Assembly: GCA_019752015.1 (NCBI GenBank)
Contig: JAIEMQ010000026.1
Span: forward strand, 1-60,619
Direction of reading: 5' to 3'
Length of the DNA: 60,619 nucleotides
Source: Cyanobacteriota bacterium
Lineage (GTDB): Bacteria > Acidobacteriota > Vicinamibacteria > Vicinamibacterales > UBA2999
Shown piece by piece: positions 50,911 to 60,599 of this stretch. Positions within the stretch are counted from its first letter, which is position 1, and every line of letters begins with the position of its first letter. Below the pieces are notes generated by a model, which saw only the letters and a list, made by a program, of their open reading frames with translations, had not been told where the DNA came from and did no database searches. The position numbers were made by a program, and so were the translations under genes.

Positions 50911-52482
50911 ATGTGGCTACGAGCAGCAATCCTGGCGACCGCCGTCGTTGGTAGCGTTTCAGCACAGACTCCGCAGCAATTCGACATCCTGATTCGCAAC
51001 GGGCGGGTGCTCGATGGGACCGGCAATCCCTGGTATCGCGCCGACATCGGCATCAGGGGCGATCGCATTGCGGCGATGGGCTCGCTCGGCAGCGCCACCG
51101 CGAAGACCGTGATCGACGCGGCGGACAAGTACGTCACTCCCGGATTCATCGACGTCCACTCGCACGCGGGCGGCGGGCTCGCGACCGAAGAGTTGAAGCA
51201 CGGACAGCCACTGCTGGCGCAGGGTCTGACCACTGTCTTCGTCAACCCCGACGGCGGCGGACCGATCGACCTTGCGGCGCAGCGCGCCACTTACGAGAAG
51301 CAGCACATCGGCACCAACGTCGCGCAGTTCGTGCCGCACGGCTCGATCCGCCGCGAAGTGATGGAGATGAGCGACCGCGATCCGAACGCGGCCGAGCTCG
51401 CGCGGATGGTCGAGCTGTCGCGCAAGGGCATGATCGACGGCGGTGTCGGCCTCTCGAGCGGGTTGTATTACGCGCCCGGCAGCTACTCGAAGATTGGCGA
51501 AGTAATCGCGATGGCGAAGGCGACCGCGCCGTATGGCGGCGTCTACTCGAGCCACATCCGCGACGAGTCGGACTACACGATTGGGGTCGTCGCCGCGGTG
51601 CAGGAAGTGATCGACATCGCGGAACAGGGCGGTGTCATCGGGGTCGTCTCGCACATGAAGGCGCTCGGTCCCGGCAGCTGGGGCTTGTCGAAGAAGTTGA
51701 TCGACAACATCGACGCGGCAAGGAAGCGCGGCGTCCAGGTGTTTGCCGATCAGTATCCCTACGAAGCCAGCGGCACCGGCATTGTCGGCGCGCTGATTCC
51801 GCGCTCGGCGCAGGTCGGCGGCCGCGACGCCATGATGAAGCGCATCACCGGCGAGCTGCGCAACGAGATCCGCGCCGAGGTCAAGACCAACATCGCACGC
51901 CGCGGCGGCGCCGAAACGCTGATGATCAGCCGCTACTCGGTGAATCCCTCGTTCGAGGGACAGCGGCTCTCGACGCTGGCCGCCAAGGCCGGCGTGGCAC
52001 CCGAGGAGTACGCGCTGCAGCTGCTCGAGAAGGGCGACGCGAGCCTGGTCTCGTTCAACATGTCCGAAGGCGACATCGAAAGCATCATGCGGCAGCCGTG
52101 GACGATGACGTGCACCGACGGCGATCTGGTGCGCATGGGCCAGGGCGTGCCGCATCCGCGCGCCTACGGCGCGTTCGCGAGAAAGTTGAAGCGCTATGTC
52201 GGTGAGCGCGGCAGCGTCGACATTGCCACCGCGATTCGATCGATGACGACGCTGCCGGCGACGGTCTTTGGCTTGAAGGATCGCGGCCAGCTGCGCGCCG
52301 GCGCGTTTGCCGATGTGTTGATCTTTGATCTCGTGAAAGTGAACGACGCGGCGACCTACGACAAGCCGCACCAGCTCTCCGAAGGCTTCGACGACATCAT
52401 CGTCAACGGCGAGCTGGCGCGGCGTACTGGGAGGTTTACGACAGCGCTTGCCGGTCGCGTGTTGCGGCCGGATCGACGGTAG
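50911..52482 (+). CDS. Exported N-acyl-D-amino-acid deacylase (D-aminoacylase family)
   Basis: 523 residues with a signal peptide (AAILATAVVGSVSAQT). The amidohydrolase metal site is DVHSHAGGG; further landmarks are the SSHIRDE and VVSHMKALG strands with metal or substrate His, and TDGDLVRMG near the end. It would hydrolyse N-acyl-D-amino acids in the periplasm. The start ATG 50911 lies 15 nt behind hairpin element copy B. It stands alone and is convergent with the kinase operon. Confidence 0.88.
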   Translation: MWLRAAILATAVVGSVSAQTPQQFDILIRNGRVLDGTGNPWYRADIGIRGDRIAAMGSLGSATAKTVIDAADKYVTPGFIDVHSHAGGGLATEELKHGQPLLAQGLTTVFVNPDGGGPIDLAAQRATYEKQHIGTNVAQFVPHGSIRREVMEMSDRDPNAAELARMVELSRKGMIDGGVGLSSGLYYAPGSYSKIGEVIAMAKATAPYGGVYSSHIRDESDYTIGVVAAVQEVIDIAEQGGVIGVVSHMKALGPGSWGLSKKLIDNIDAARKRGVQVFADQYPYEASGTGIVGALIPRSAQVGGRDAMMKRITGELRNEIRAEVKTNIARRGGAETLMISRYSVNPSFEGQRLSTLAAKAGVAPEEYALQLLEKGDASLVSFNMSEGDIESIMRQPWTMTCTDGDLVRMGQGVPHPRAYGAFARKLKRYVGERGSVDIATAIRSMTTLPATVFGLKDRGQLRAGAFADVLIFDLVKVNDAATYDKPHQLSEGFDDIIVNGELARRTGRFTTALAGRVLRPDRR

Positions 52483-52485
52483 CTC

Positions 52486-53064
52486 TCACTGCTTCTTCGC
52501 CGGCGGAGCGCCAGGCGTCCCTGCGGGTAGAGTCTCCGGCGGCGGCTCGACCTCGAGTTCCGGATCCAACAGCGGTCTCGGGTCGCCGCTAGCGGGTACG
52601 AGCCAGATCGCGTATGAGAACACTCCAGGCTCGACGTCTGCGTCGCGACTGATCCTGTCCTGGATGAAACGGTTGTTGGGGCGTGACCGTAAGTTGGCGG
52701 TCGGGAACGGATACTGGCCCTGGCGATTCGCCACGAACCTCAATTCGATCCGCGCACCGACGAGATTGCACTCATCTTCGATATTCCACCGTACGTGCCG
52801 CTGGTGTTGATTACCAACTCTGTAGTCCAGCACCTTGGCGGTGTCGCAAACGCCGCTCGGATTCTTCGACAACACGATGGTGGTCGTTGTCGGATTCCGC
52901 TTGGCGGACTTGAGACGCGCATCATGCGCGGCGACCGTGCCCTCTAACACCTTGACCCTCTTCTTGAGGTCTTCGAGATCGTCGGTCAACACTCGCGGCG
53001 TCGAGTTACATCCCGCTGCCAGACAGGCGAACGCGGCCAGAACGGCGATCACTACTTTTCTCAT
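52486..53064 (-). CDS. Lipoprotein with coiled coil, last gene of the kinase operon
   Basis: 192 residues. The lipobox CLAAGCNST follows a short signal. A coiled coil (LTDDLEDLKKRVKVLEGTVA) leads to a ~100-residue beta-rich part (CDTAKVLDYRVGNQHQRHV) and a Pro-rich C-terminus. Family unknown. It starts 3 nt behind the stop of the downstream kinase gene, so it belongs to the operon. It may be an envelope target or sensor partner of the kinases. Confidence 0.75.
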   Translation of the reverse strand: MRKVVIAVLAAFACLAAGCNSTPRVLTDDLEDLKKRVKVLEGTVAAHDARLKSAKRNPTTTTIVLSKNPSGVCDTAKVLDYRVGNQHQRHVRWNIEDECNLVGARIELRFVANRQGQYPFPTANLRSRPNNRFIQDRISRDADVEPGVFSYAIWLVPASGDPRPLLDPELEVEPPPETLPAGTPGAPPAKKQ

Positions 53065-53067
53065 TAG

Positions 53068-55638
53068 CTACTCCTTAGCGGCTGGGGTCACGAGTGCTGT
53101 GAATTCCGGAAGGTTCCGAATGCTGGCAAATTCGTCGGCGTCAGCGATGTCGGATCGGCTGTACCCGAGATCAACCGCACGCTTCAACTCGCCCAGTCCG
53201 GTGGTGAAGTCGCCGGCCATCACGGAGATGAGCGATGCGCGATAGTGAACAGCGGCATTGCTGGGAGCGCGCCGCAGCGCGTCCGCAATCAGTTCCCGGG
53301 CGCGCACGTTGTTACCAACCTTCGCATGAAAGACGGCAAGTGCCGACAGATTGCCGACGTCCTGAGCATTGACCTCGAGGTCTACTTCGCCCAATCGGAC
53401 GGCTTCCTGATACGCGCGGCTGGCTTCCGCCGCGCGGTCAAGCCGGCGCAAGGCGTCGCCGAGGTTGCGGTGCGTGGCCGCTGAATTCGGTCGAATCTTG
53501 ATCGCCTGCTGATACGCGGCGACCGCGCCGGCGAAGTCTCCCTGTTGGTGCAGCAGCGCCCCGATATTCGAATACGCCGGGGCGGACGGCCTGATGGCAA
53601 TCGCCTTGCGGTAGTTTTCGAGCGCGCGATCGTGGTCGCCGAGAAACTGATACGCGGCGCCCAACTGCTGGTAGCCCACAAAGTTGTCGGGGGCTACTCG
53701 GACCATGTCGGCAAAAGCCGCCGCTGCTTCCGTGTACCTCGACGCCTGTAACAGCGCGAAACCCAACGAGCTGTAACCCGCCGCAGCCGCGGGCCGCAGC
53801 GCGATGGCGCGACGGAATTCGACGATCGCCGAGTCGAGCTGTCCTTTCTCCGCCAGCAACAGTCCCAGCCGGCGCCTGGCTTCTTCGTAATTCGGCTGCA
53901 GCGCGAGCGCACGATTGAGTTCTTCGATGGCCTCGTCGAGACGGCCATTGCCGGCCAGGGTCAGCGCCAGCACGTATCTCACCTCGGCACGATCGGGATC
54001 AAGCCGCAGCGCATTAGTGGCCGACTCGATGGCGCGGTCGGCCCAGACCGGATCGCGCGTCTCGGCGTAGTTCTGGCGATAGGCCTGCCCAAGTCCGGCG
54101 TGGGCCATCGCGAACCGATTATCCAGGCGCAGCGCTTCACGGAAAGCCGCAATCGCGGCGCCGACATTGCCTTTGATATCGCTGCGTTCGAGCAGCGCCC
54201 TGCCGCGCCAGTAGGCCGCGAGAGCTTCGGGGTTCGTCGTCGGCGCCGCGTTCATCCGTTCCCGCTCGCTCGCCGAGACGCGCACCACCAGTGCGTTAGT
54301 CAGCGCCGACGCCAGTCGCGACTGCAGCTCGAAGATTTTCTCAAAGGTGCCCTCGACGCTGTCACCCCAGGCGATGGATCGATCGGCGCGGATCAGATTC
54401 AACGAAATGCGGAGGATGTCGCCCGACTGTTGAACGCTGCCGTCGACGAGGAAGGTCGCGCCGAGATCTTTCGTCAGCGCTGCGCTGTCCTTGATCCGAT
54501 TGCGCGCCTCCGTGACGGACGCGCGCGACAGCACCGTTACGGAAGGCACGGCGGCCAGACTCGAGATCAGGCTTTCGGCTATTCCTGCGGCGACGAAATC
54601 CTTCGAAGGATCGCCGCTATTGTTCGTAAGCGGCAGCACGGCGATCACCGGCACGGAGGCGTTGGGCGCGGGCGCGGCGGTGAATCGCCGAATCTCGTTG
54701 ACCCCGTATCCGCCGAGCACGAGGATGAGCAGTGCTGCCAGGATCGCACCCAGTGGACTTCGTGATGGTGCCTGCGGCAGCGAGCCGGTACTCGCTTCGC
54801 CCGAGATCGCGCGAAGTTGCGTCACGACCTCCCTGGCGTTCTCCGGACGATCGTGGCGCTCGCGCGCGAGCAACGACGCCACGAGGTGCGCCAATGCCGG
54901 CGGCACCAGCTGTCCGGTCGGCGACAACGGCGGCGCATCCTTGCCCAGCTTCGTCGATGCCAACTGCACCGGATCGCTGCCTTCGAACGGGCGCTGGCCG
55001 CTGATCATTTCAAACAACACGACGCCGAGCGCGTAGAGATCGGCGCGCTCGTCGACCGCCGACGACACCATCTGCTCCGGGGCGGCGTAGCTCGCCGTGC
55101 CGATGAACCCGAAAACGCCGGTCGACGGCGGCGACGCGGCCGGCGTCGTCTGCGTAGTACCAACCGCGAGCATCCGCGCAATGCCGAAGTCGAGCACTTT
55201 GACGTGGCGATCAACGCCGATGATGACGTTCGCCGGCTTCAGATCGCGATGGATGATGCCCTGCGCGTGGGCGGCGGCGAGCGCTTTCGCAATCTGCGAG
55301 GCCAGATCGATCGCCTCCGCCACTGGAATCCGCTCGCGAGCGATGCGCGCGTGCAGCGTCTCGCCTTCGACGTACTCGAACACGATCACGACCTCGCCCT
55401 GCTCCTCGAGGACGTCGTGGACGGTGGCGATGTGCTGGTGGTTGAGCGCCGCGGCGGCGCGCGCCTCGCGCATCAGCCGCTCGCGCGACGCCGGATCGGC
55501 GTCCGCCGCGGCCCGTACCATCTTCAACGCCACGCGGCGGCGAAGACGCGTGTCCTCGGCCAGCCACACCTCGCCCATTCCGCCGCTGCCAAGGTGGCTC
55601 AGAATCCGGTACGGACCTACGGACGTTCCAATGTTCAC
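53068..55638 (-). CDS. Membrane Ser/Thr protein kinase with TPR sensor domain (copy 2)
   Basis: 856 residues from GTG 55636-55638 (MNIGTSVGPYRIL); the longer open frame is a shadow of the upstream gene. Kinase domain ~1-270: GSGGMGEV, VALKMV Lys, HRDLKPAN, DFGIARM, SYAAPEQ are intact. One membrane segment (LGAILAALLILVLGGYGV) follows, then a ~150-residue domain (VIAVLPLTNNSGDPSKD) like those of TolB/FlgO-type outputs, and about eight TPR units to the end. It should phosphorylate cytoplasmic proteins in response to a periplasmic signal. Same length as copy 1. Confidence 0.92.
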   Translation of the reverse strand: MNIGTSVGPYRILSHLGSGGMGEVWLAEDTRLRRRVALKMVRAAADADPASRERLMREARAAAALNHQHIATVHDVLEEQGEVVIVFEYVEGETLHARIARERIPVAEAIDLASQIAKALAAAHAQGIIHRDLKPANVIIGVDRHVKVLDFGIARMLAVGTTQTTPAASPPSTGVFGFIGTASYAAPEQMVSSAVDERADLYALGVVLFEMISGQRPFEGSDPVQLASTKLGKDAPPLSPTGQLVPPALAHLVASLLARERHDRPENAREVVTQLRAISGEASTGSLPQAPSRSPLGAILAALLILVLGGYGVNEIRRFTAAPAPNASVPVIAVLPLTNNSGDPSKDFVAAGIAESLISSLAAVPSVTVLSRASVTEARNRIKDSAALTKDLGATFLVDGSVQQSGDILRISLNLIRADRSIAWGDSVEGTFEKIFELQSRLASALTNALVVRVSASERERMNAAPTTNPEALAAYWRGRALLERSDIKGNVGAAIAAFREALRLDNRFAMAHAGLGQAYRQNYAETRDPVWADRAIESATNALRLDPDRAEVRYVLALTLAGNGRLDEAIEELNRALALQPNYEEARRRLGLLLAEKGQLDSAIVEFRRAIALRPAAAAGYSSLGFALLQASRYTEAAAAFADMVRVAPDNFVGYQQLGAAYQFLGDHDRALENYRKAIAIRPSAPAYSNIGALLHQQGDFAGAVAAYQQAIKIRPNSAATHRNLGDALRRLDRAAEASRAYQEAVRLGEVDLEVNAQDVGNLSALAVFHAKVGNNVRARELIADALRRAPSNAAVHYRASLISVMAGDFTTGLGELKRAVDLGYSRSDIADADEFASIRNLPEFTALVTPAAKE

Positions 55639-55693
55639 GGCGCTGGTTGCTGAGGCAGGCGAGAGGATAACACTGCCCACGCGCCGTCCGCGT

Positions 55694-56116
55694 CTAGATA
55701 TCCGGAATCTCCACTTCGGGATCTTCCTGCGCGCCGAGCGCCGAGACCACGTACTTGTAGCGGCCGGCCGCCGCGCCGTCGACCGGCTTGCAATCGTAGT
55801 TGCGGAATTCGATCGGCTGCTTGCCCCACGGCCCTTCACCCGGCCAGGTGATCGTGACCGGCACGTCGCTGCCGTCAACCGTGTTGACGACCGACCACTC
55901 GATGCGGTCGTTCGGGTTGGCGTAAATACGCTGCGGCGAGGTCTTGATCTTGGTCCCGTTGCCGGTCCGGTAAATGAAAATGGTGGCGTAGACGGTCTTG
56001 CCGCCTGACGCGTCAACCTTGCCGCTCGCCGCGGCGGCGCGAGGCGCCTTCGCCCGCTGTGCCGCCTGCTTCTTCGGCGCCTTCGTGGCTGCCGTCTTGC
56101 TCTTCTTCTTGCTCAT
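55694..56116 (-). CDS. Basic-tailed beta-domain protein between the two kinases
   Basis: 140 residues. A Lys/Ala-rich tail (MSKKKSKTAATKAPKKQAAQ) is followed by a beta-rich domain: TVYATIFIYRTGNGTKIKTS, then VTITWPGEGPWG and YKYVVSALG. It resembles a cupredoxin/Ig-like fold without copper ligands I can identify. There is no signal peptide, so the tail likely contacts DNA, RNA or the membrane. It starts at an ATGA overlap with kinase copy 1 and lies 55 nt before kinase copy 2. It is a possible kinase substrate. Function unknown. Confidence 0.72.
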   Translation of the reverse strand: MSKKKSKTAATKAPKKQAAQRAKAPRAAAASGKVDASGGKTVYATIFIYRTGNGTKIKTSPQRIYANPNDRIEWSVVNTVDGSDVPVTITWPGEGPWGKQPIEFRNYDCKPVDGAAAGRYKYVVSALGAQEDPEVEIPDI

Positions 56117-58683
56117 CGTTTCACCTCGGTTGGGGTTGAGACCACGGCCGCATACCGCGGCAATGGACGAAGCCGTTCAAAGTCTTCTTCGCTTTCAATC
56201 GTTCGTCGCGATATTCCTCCAGCCACGGCGCGCTCCAGCGCTTGCAGCGCCTGTTCGCTCCGGCCCGCCAGCGCGTGGACCACGCCCGCCCGCAACTGCA
56301 CCTGTTCATCGCGCGGGGCGATTTTTTCAGCGGCAGCCAGGCTCCGCCGCGCCGCCGCATCGTCGCCGGCCTTGGCCTGATAGACGGCCAGGCGCGCGAG
56401 ACCTCTCGCATCGCCGGGGCTGACGGCGACGTCGGCTTGCTGGCGGGCCACGGCCGCGCGATACGCCTTCAACGCATCGTCGCGACGGCCGAGGCGCCGG
56501 TAAGCGTCGCCGAGGTTCCGGTGCGTGACTGCGCCGAGCGGGCGAATCAGCAGCGCGGCCTCGTAGGCGTTGGCCGCCTTCTGATACTCGCCCTGGTCGT
56601 AATAGATCGTCCCCATGCTCGAGAACGTCTCGGCGCGCGGTTGAATCGCGGTCGCCTTCTCGTAAAACTCGAGCGCCTTCTTCGGATCGCCGGCCATTTG
56701 CGACGCGGCGCCCGCCTGCGTCAGGTTGTACGACGAATTCGGCGCCAGCGCGATCGCCTTCTCGAAGGCGCCGAGTGCTTCCTTGTAGCGCGACGCGTTG
56801 TACAGCGCCAGGCCCATCTCGGTGTGGACGGTGACGGAGTTCGGGCGGATCTCCAGCGCTTTGCGAAACTGCACCATGCCGTCATCGATCTTGCCCAGGC
56901 GCATCAGCACGCGCCCGAGCAGCCGGGTCGCCTCTTCAGAAGTGGGCTGCAAGGCGATCGCGCGCTCGAGCTCCTGTTTCGCTTCTTCAAACCGGCCGCT
57001 GCGAAACATCGTCAAGCCCGCGGAGTAACGCACGGCCGGCCGATCGGGCTCGAGCTTCACCGCCGCCGCGGTGGCCTGCATGGCGCGATCGGCCCAGGTC
57101 TTATCGTTGGTGATCTGGTACATCGCCCAGTGGGCTTCGGCGAGGCCCGCATATCCCATCGCGAACTTCGGATCGGCGTTGATCGCTGTTTCGAACTCCT
57201 TGATGGCGGCCTGGGGGTTGCCCGCGATGTCGCGCCGATCGACCAAGGCGCGGCCTTTCCAGTAGGCGATCTGCGCCGGCTCGCTGGTGGTCGGCAGCGC
57301 CGCGGGCTGGACGCGCGCGCTCGACGGCGTTTGATCGGCGATCGCGTCGTTGAGGAGCGACGCGAGCTGCGTCTGCAGCGTGAACAAATCGCGCGACGGC
57401 CCTTCGACGGTCCGGCCCCACGCGACCGACGCATCCTGTCGCACGAGATTCAGCGTCACCCGCAATCGATCGGAGACCGCCTGCACCGATCCCTCGACGA
57501 CGTACGTGGCATCGAGCGCCTGCACGAAACGCGCGCGATCCGGATACTGCTGCCGCGTGTCGTCAACGGCGCTGCGCGACAAGACGGTCACGCGAGGAAC
57601 GGCGGCCAGGCTGGTGATGAGACTCTCGGCCAGGCCGGCGCCGAGATAATCATTCGCGGCATCGCCGCTCATGTTGGTGAGCGGCAACACCGCAATCACC
57701 GGCGACTCGGGACCGAGCCGCCGTGTGGTCATCTGCATGCGAACGACCAGTCCCGCCATGATCAGTACGGCGACAGCAGCGGCGATCTTCGTGCTGAGCG
57801 GCAACCGCCGGCGGATCAACACGGTGCGGCGCGCCAGCGGCGACGATTCCATGTCGCGCAGCGGGCTGAGCTCCACGAGCACGTCGTCGCCCGATGACGG
57901 CCGCTTCTCGACATCCCTCTCGAGCAGCCTGGCGACCAGCTTTTCGAGCGCCGGCGGCACCATCAGCCCCGTATCCGACAGCTTCGGTGCGTCGTCACGC
58001 AGTACCGACGTGGCGAGCAGCACCGCGTCGTTGCTGGGGAACGGTCGCCGGCACGCGAGCATTTCGAAAATCATCACGCCGAGCGCGTAGAGATCGGCGC
58101 GGCCGTCGACGTTGCGCGACAGGTACTGCTCCGGCGCCGCATACCCCGGCGTGCCGACGAGACCGCCGCCGATCGTTCCGGACACGCTCGCCGACATGTC
58201 CGCGCCGGCCGGCACCATGCGCGCGATACCGAAGTCGAGCACCTTGATGCGCAGCTCGGCTCCAATAATCACGTTCGAGGGTTTCAGGTCGCGATGGATG
58301 ATGCCCTGGGTGTGCGCCGCCGCCAGCGCATCCGCAAGCTGCCACGCCACTTCGATCACTTCCTCGACCGGCATGGGGCCGCGTCCGATTCGCGACGACA
58401 GCGTCTCGCCCTCGACGTATTCGAACACCACCATCACGTTGCCGTCGACGTCGAGGACGTCGTGCACGGTGGCAATGTGCGGATGATTGAGCGCCGCCGC
58501 GGCGCGCGCCTCGCGCATCAACCGCTGCCGGCCCTCGGTGGTCTCGGCGTCAGCGCCCTTGACCGCCTTCAGCGCGACCTTGCGATTGAGACGCGTGTCC
58601 TCGGCAAGCCACACGACGCCCATGCCGCCGGAACCGAGCTGGCGGACGATCTTGTAGGGCCCTACCGAAGCACCAGCGTGCAC
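56113..58683 (-). CDS. Membrane Ser/Thr protein kinase with TPR sensor domain (copy 1)
   Basis: 856 residues from GTG 58681-58683. Kinase domain: GSGGMG at 17-22, Lys39 in VALKAV, HRD at 130-132, DFG at 150-152, GYAAPEQ. A membrane segment lies near 295-315 (IAAAVAVLIMAGLVV), followed by VIAVLPLTNMSGDAANDYLG and about nine TPR units. It is the first gene of a four-gene operon with the basic-tailed protein, kinase copy 2 and the lipoprotein. The two kinases share architecture throughout and probably arose by duplication. Confidence 0.93.
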   Translation of the reverse strand: MHAGASVGPYKIVRQLGSGGMGVVWLAEDTRLNRKVALKAVKGADAETTEGRQRLMREARAAAALNHPHIATVHDVLDVDGNVMVVFEYVEGETLSSRIGRGPMPVEEVIEVAWQLADALAAAHTQGIIHRDLKPSNVIIGAELRIKVLDFGIARMVPAGADMSASVSGTIGGGLVGTPGYAAPEQYLSRNVDGRADLYALGVMIFEMLACRRPFPSNDAVLLATSVLRDDAPKLSDTGLMVPPALEKLVARLLERDVEKRPSSGDDVLVELSPLRDMESSPLARRTVLIRRRLPLSTKIAAAVAVLIMAGLVVRMQMTTRRLGPESPVIAVLPLTNMSGDAANDYLGAGLAESLITSLAAVPRVTVLSRSAVDDTRQQYPDRARFVQALDATYVVEGSVQAVSDRLRVTLNLVRQDASVAWGRTVEGPSRDLFTLQTQLASLLNDAIADQTPSSARVQPAALPTTSEPAQIAYWKGRALVDRRDIAGNPQAAIKEFETAINADPKFAMGYAGLAEAHWAMYQITNDKTWADRAMQATAAAVKLEPDRPAVRYSAGLTMFRSGRFEEAKQELERAIALQPTSEEATRLLGRVLMRLGKIDDGMVQFRKALEIRPNSVTVHTEMGLALYNASRYKEALGAFEKAIALAPNSSYNLTQAGAASQMAGDPKKALEFYEKATAIQPRAETFSSMGTIYYDQGEYQKAANAYEAALLIRPLGAVTHRNLGDAYRRLGRRDDALKAYRAAVARQQADVAVSPGDARGLARLAVYQAKAGDDAAARRSLAAAEKIAPRDEQVQLRAGVVHALAGRSEQALQALERAVAGGISRRTIESEEDFERLRPLPRYAAVVSTPTEVKR

Positions 58684-58689
58684 GATTCT

Positions 58690-59280
58690 CTATGGCTGCG
58701 CGAGGTAAGCCTTCGACGCCGTTTCGTCTTTCCACGGCACCACTTTGTCGGGATCGATCCGGATCATGATGTAGGTGATGTGATCGTCGATCTTCGTGAA
58801 GAGATGACCGGTGCCGGCGGGAATGATGATCGCGTCGCCGGCCTTCAGCTGATGGGTCACGCCGTTCCTGATCGAGGCGGCGTTCGAGCCGGGGCCGTTC
58901 AGCAGCCGCACGTTCTCGTTGGTCGCGGGACGACGCTGGGCATCGACGAGATCGGGACCGGTCACGAGCGTCGCCGATCCGGAAATGATGTGATACACCT
59001 CGCTGACGTGATCGTGTTCGGCAACCGAGTTCGGCTGCGGCTGGTCGAGTTTGACGCGATGCACCATCCCGACCGCGATGCCGCTCTTCCCGGCATCGAC
59101 TGACCGCACTTGCTGATCGATCAGGTTGCGCGCGATCGCGCGCTTCAGGTAGGCCTGCAACTCGTCGTTCGAAATGTAAGTCGCGGGACAGCCCTTGCAG
59201 GTGGCGGTGGGCACGTTCTGCGCAGACACCGCCGCCATCGTCATCGCAAGGGCGCCGGCAATCATCAGGGGCTTCAGCAT
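58690..59280 (-). CDS. Secreted cupin-domain protein
   Basis: 196 residues with a signal peptide (MIAGALAMTMAAVSAQN). A small CKGCP motif at the mature N-terminus is followed by a helix and a cupin barrel: AEHDHVSEVYHIISGSATL carries the metal-site H-x-H and E, and IIIPAGTGHLFTKIDD the final His. It should bind a metal in the periplasm; enzymatic role unknown. AAAGGA precedes ATG 59278-59280. It lies 6 nt upstream of kinase copy 1 and could head the operon. Confidence 0.82.
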   Translation of the reverse strand: MLKPLMIAGALAMTMAAVSAQNVPTATCKGCPATYISNDELQAYLKRAIARNLIDQQVRSVDAGKSGIAVGMVHRVKLDQPQPNSVAEHDHVSEVYHIISGSATLVTGPDLVDAQRRPATNENVRLLNGPGSNAASIRNGVTHQLKAGDAIIIPAGTGHLFTKIDDHITYIMIRIDPDKVVPWKDETASKAYLAQP

Positions 59281-59306
59281 CTGGGGGATCCTTTCGCCCC
59301 CACAGT

Positions 59307-60599
59307 CTACCCCGAGGGATTCCGCGTAATGAGGCGCACGCTTCGCTGATACGTCAGGTAAGCCGCCGCCCATTGGAGCATCACCGAGACGCGACTGCGG
59401 AAGCCAATCAGGAAGGCAATGTGGACGAACAGCCACAGCAGCCACCCGAGATGTCCCGAGACCCTGAGAAACCCGAAGTCGGCGATCGCCGCATTCCGTC
59501 CAATCGTCGCCATGTTGCCGGGGTCGAAGTAGCGAAATGCCGTCGTCGGCTGGCCGGCGATCAGGCGCGCGATGTTGGCGGCCGCGTGCCGGCCCTGTTG
59601 CTTGGCGACCTGCGCCACACCGGGCAAGGGCTTCCCGGTCTGATGGGTGAACGAGGCGAGATCGCCGGCGACGAAGACGCTCGCGTCCCCAGGGACCGAT
59701 AAGTCAGCCTCGACAATGACCCGTCCGGCGCGATCGAGACCCGGCCCGAGGTCGCGCGACAGCGGCGCCGCAGCTACTCCGGCCGCCCACAGGATCGTGT
59801 GCGCCTCGATGCGCTCGTCGCCGATCCATACCGCGCCCTCTTCGATGTTGGTAACGGCTTTGCCCACGCGCACGTCGATGCCGAGGCGGAGCAACGCGCG
59901 GCGCGCCGATTCGCGCAAGTCTTCAGGGAACGACGGCAGGATAAACGGCCCGGCCTCGATCAGGATGATGCGCGCGATTGCCGGATCGACGGCGTCGAAT
60001 TCCGATCGCAGCGCCTGCCGCGCGATTTCACCGAGCGCACCGGCCATCTCAACGCCGGTCGGTCCGCCGCCGATCACGACAAACGTCAGGAGCCGCCGTT
60101 GGTAGACCGGATTGTGCTCACGCTCCGCTTCTTCGAACGCGAGCAGCAATCGACGACGAATCGCCAGCGCGTCGTCCAGTGTCTTGAGCCCTGGTGCCAC
60201 CCTGGCCCATTCATCGTGGCCGAAATACGAGTGCGTTGCGCCGGCGGCGACAATCAAATAGTCGTAGGACAGCTTCTCACCGCCATCCAGGTGAACCTGC
60301 CTGGCTTTCGAATCAATGCGCTCGACGGTCGCGAGCAGCACACGCAGCGGCTCCTGCTTGCGCAGAATCCACCTGATGGGTGACGCGATATCGCCCGGCG
60401 ACAGCCCGGCGGTCGCGACCTGATACAAAAGCGGCTGAAACACGTGGTGATTGTGGCGATCGACCATCGTCACTTCGCACGCGGCGTTGCGGAGCCGGCG
60501 CGCCGCGGCAAGACCGGCAAACCCGCCGCCGATGATGATTACCGTGTCGAGCCATAAGTAAGTGTTACCGAACGACGCTTCGTCGCGCCATAACAGGTG
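59307..60599 (-). CDS. ndh: Type II NADH:quinone oxidoreductase (NDH-2), start unresolved
   Basis: The frame reads as NDH-2: IIIGGGFAGLAAARRL (FAD motif), HHVFQPLLYQVATAGLSP, VVIGGGPTGVEMAGALGE (NAD motif), VFVAGDLASF and a C-terminal membrane-anchoring segment (HLGWLLWLFVHIAFLIGF). It transfers electrons from NADH to quinone without proton pumping. The FAD motif is upstream of GTG 60471-60473, the first standard start in this frame; between it and the in-frame TAA at 60600-60602 there is no ATG, GTG or TTG. Either CTG 60594-60596 is used or the contig end carries an error. A nearby out-of-frame ATG (60554 region) hints at a frameshift. Confidence 0.85.
   Translation of the reverse strand, partial: HLLWRDEASFGNTYLWLDTVIIIGGGFAGLAAARRLRNAACEVTMVDRHNHHVFQPLLYQVATAGLSPGDIASPIRWILRKQEPLRVLLATVERIDSKARQVHLDGGEKLSYDYLIVAAGATHSYFGHDEWARVAPGLKTLDDALAIRRRLLLAFEEAEREHNPVYQRRLLTFVVIGGGPTGVEMAGALGEIARQALRSEFDAVDPAIARIILIEAGPFILPSFPEDLRESARRALLRLGIDVRVGKAVTNIEEGAVWIGDERIEAHTILWAAGVAAAPLSRDLGPGLDRAGRVIVEADLSVPGDASVFVAGDLASFTHQTGKPLPGVAQVAKQQGRHAAANIARLIAGQPTTAFRYFDPGNMATIGRNAAIADFGFLRVSGHLGWLLWLFVHIAFLIGFRSRVSVMLQWAAAYLTYQRSVRLITRNPSG

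Noticed and set aside
50959-52371. 470-codon open frame on the minus strand
   Set aside because: Antisense shadow of the D-aminoacylase gene with typical Arg/His/Asp bias.
56242-57897. 551-codon plus-strand frame
   Set aside because: Antisense shadow of kinase copy 1.
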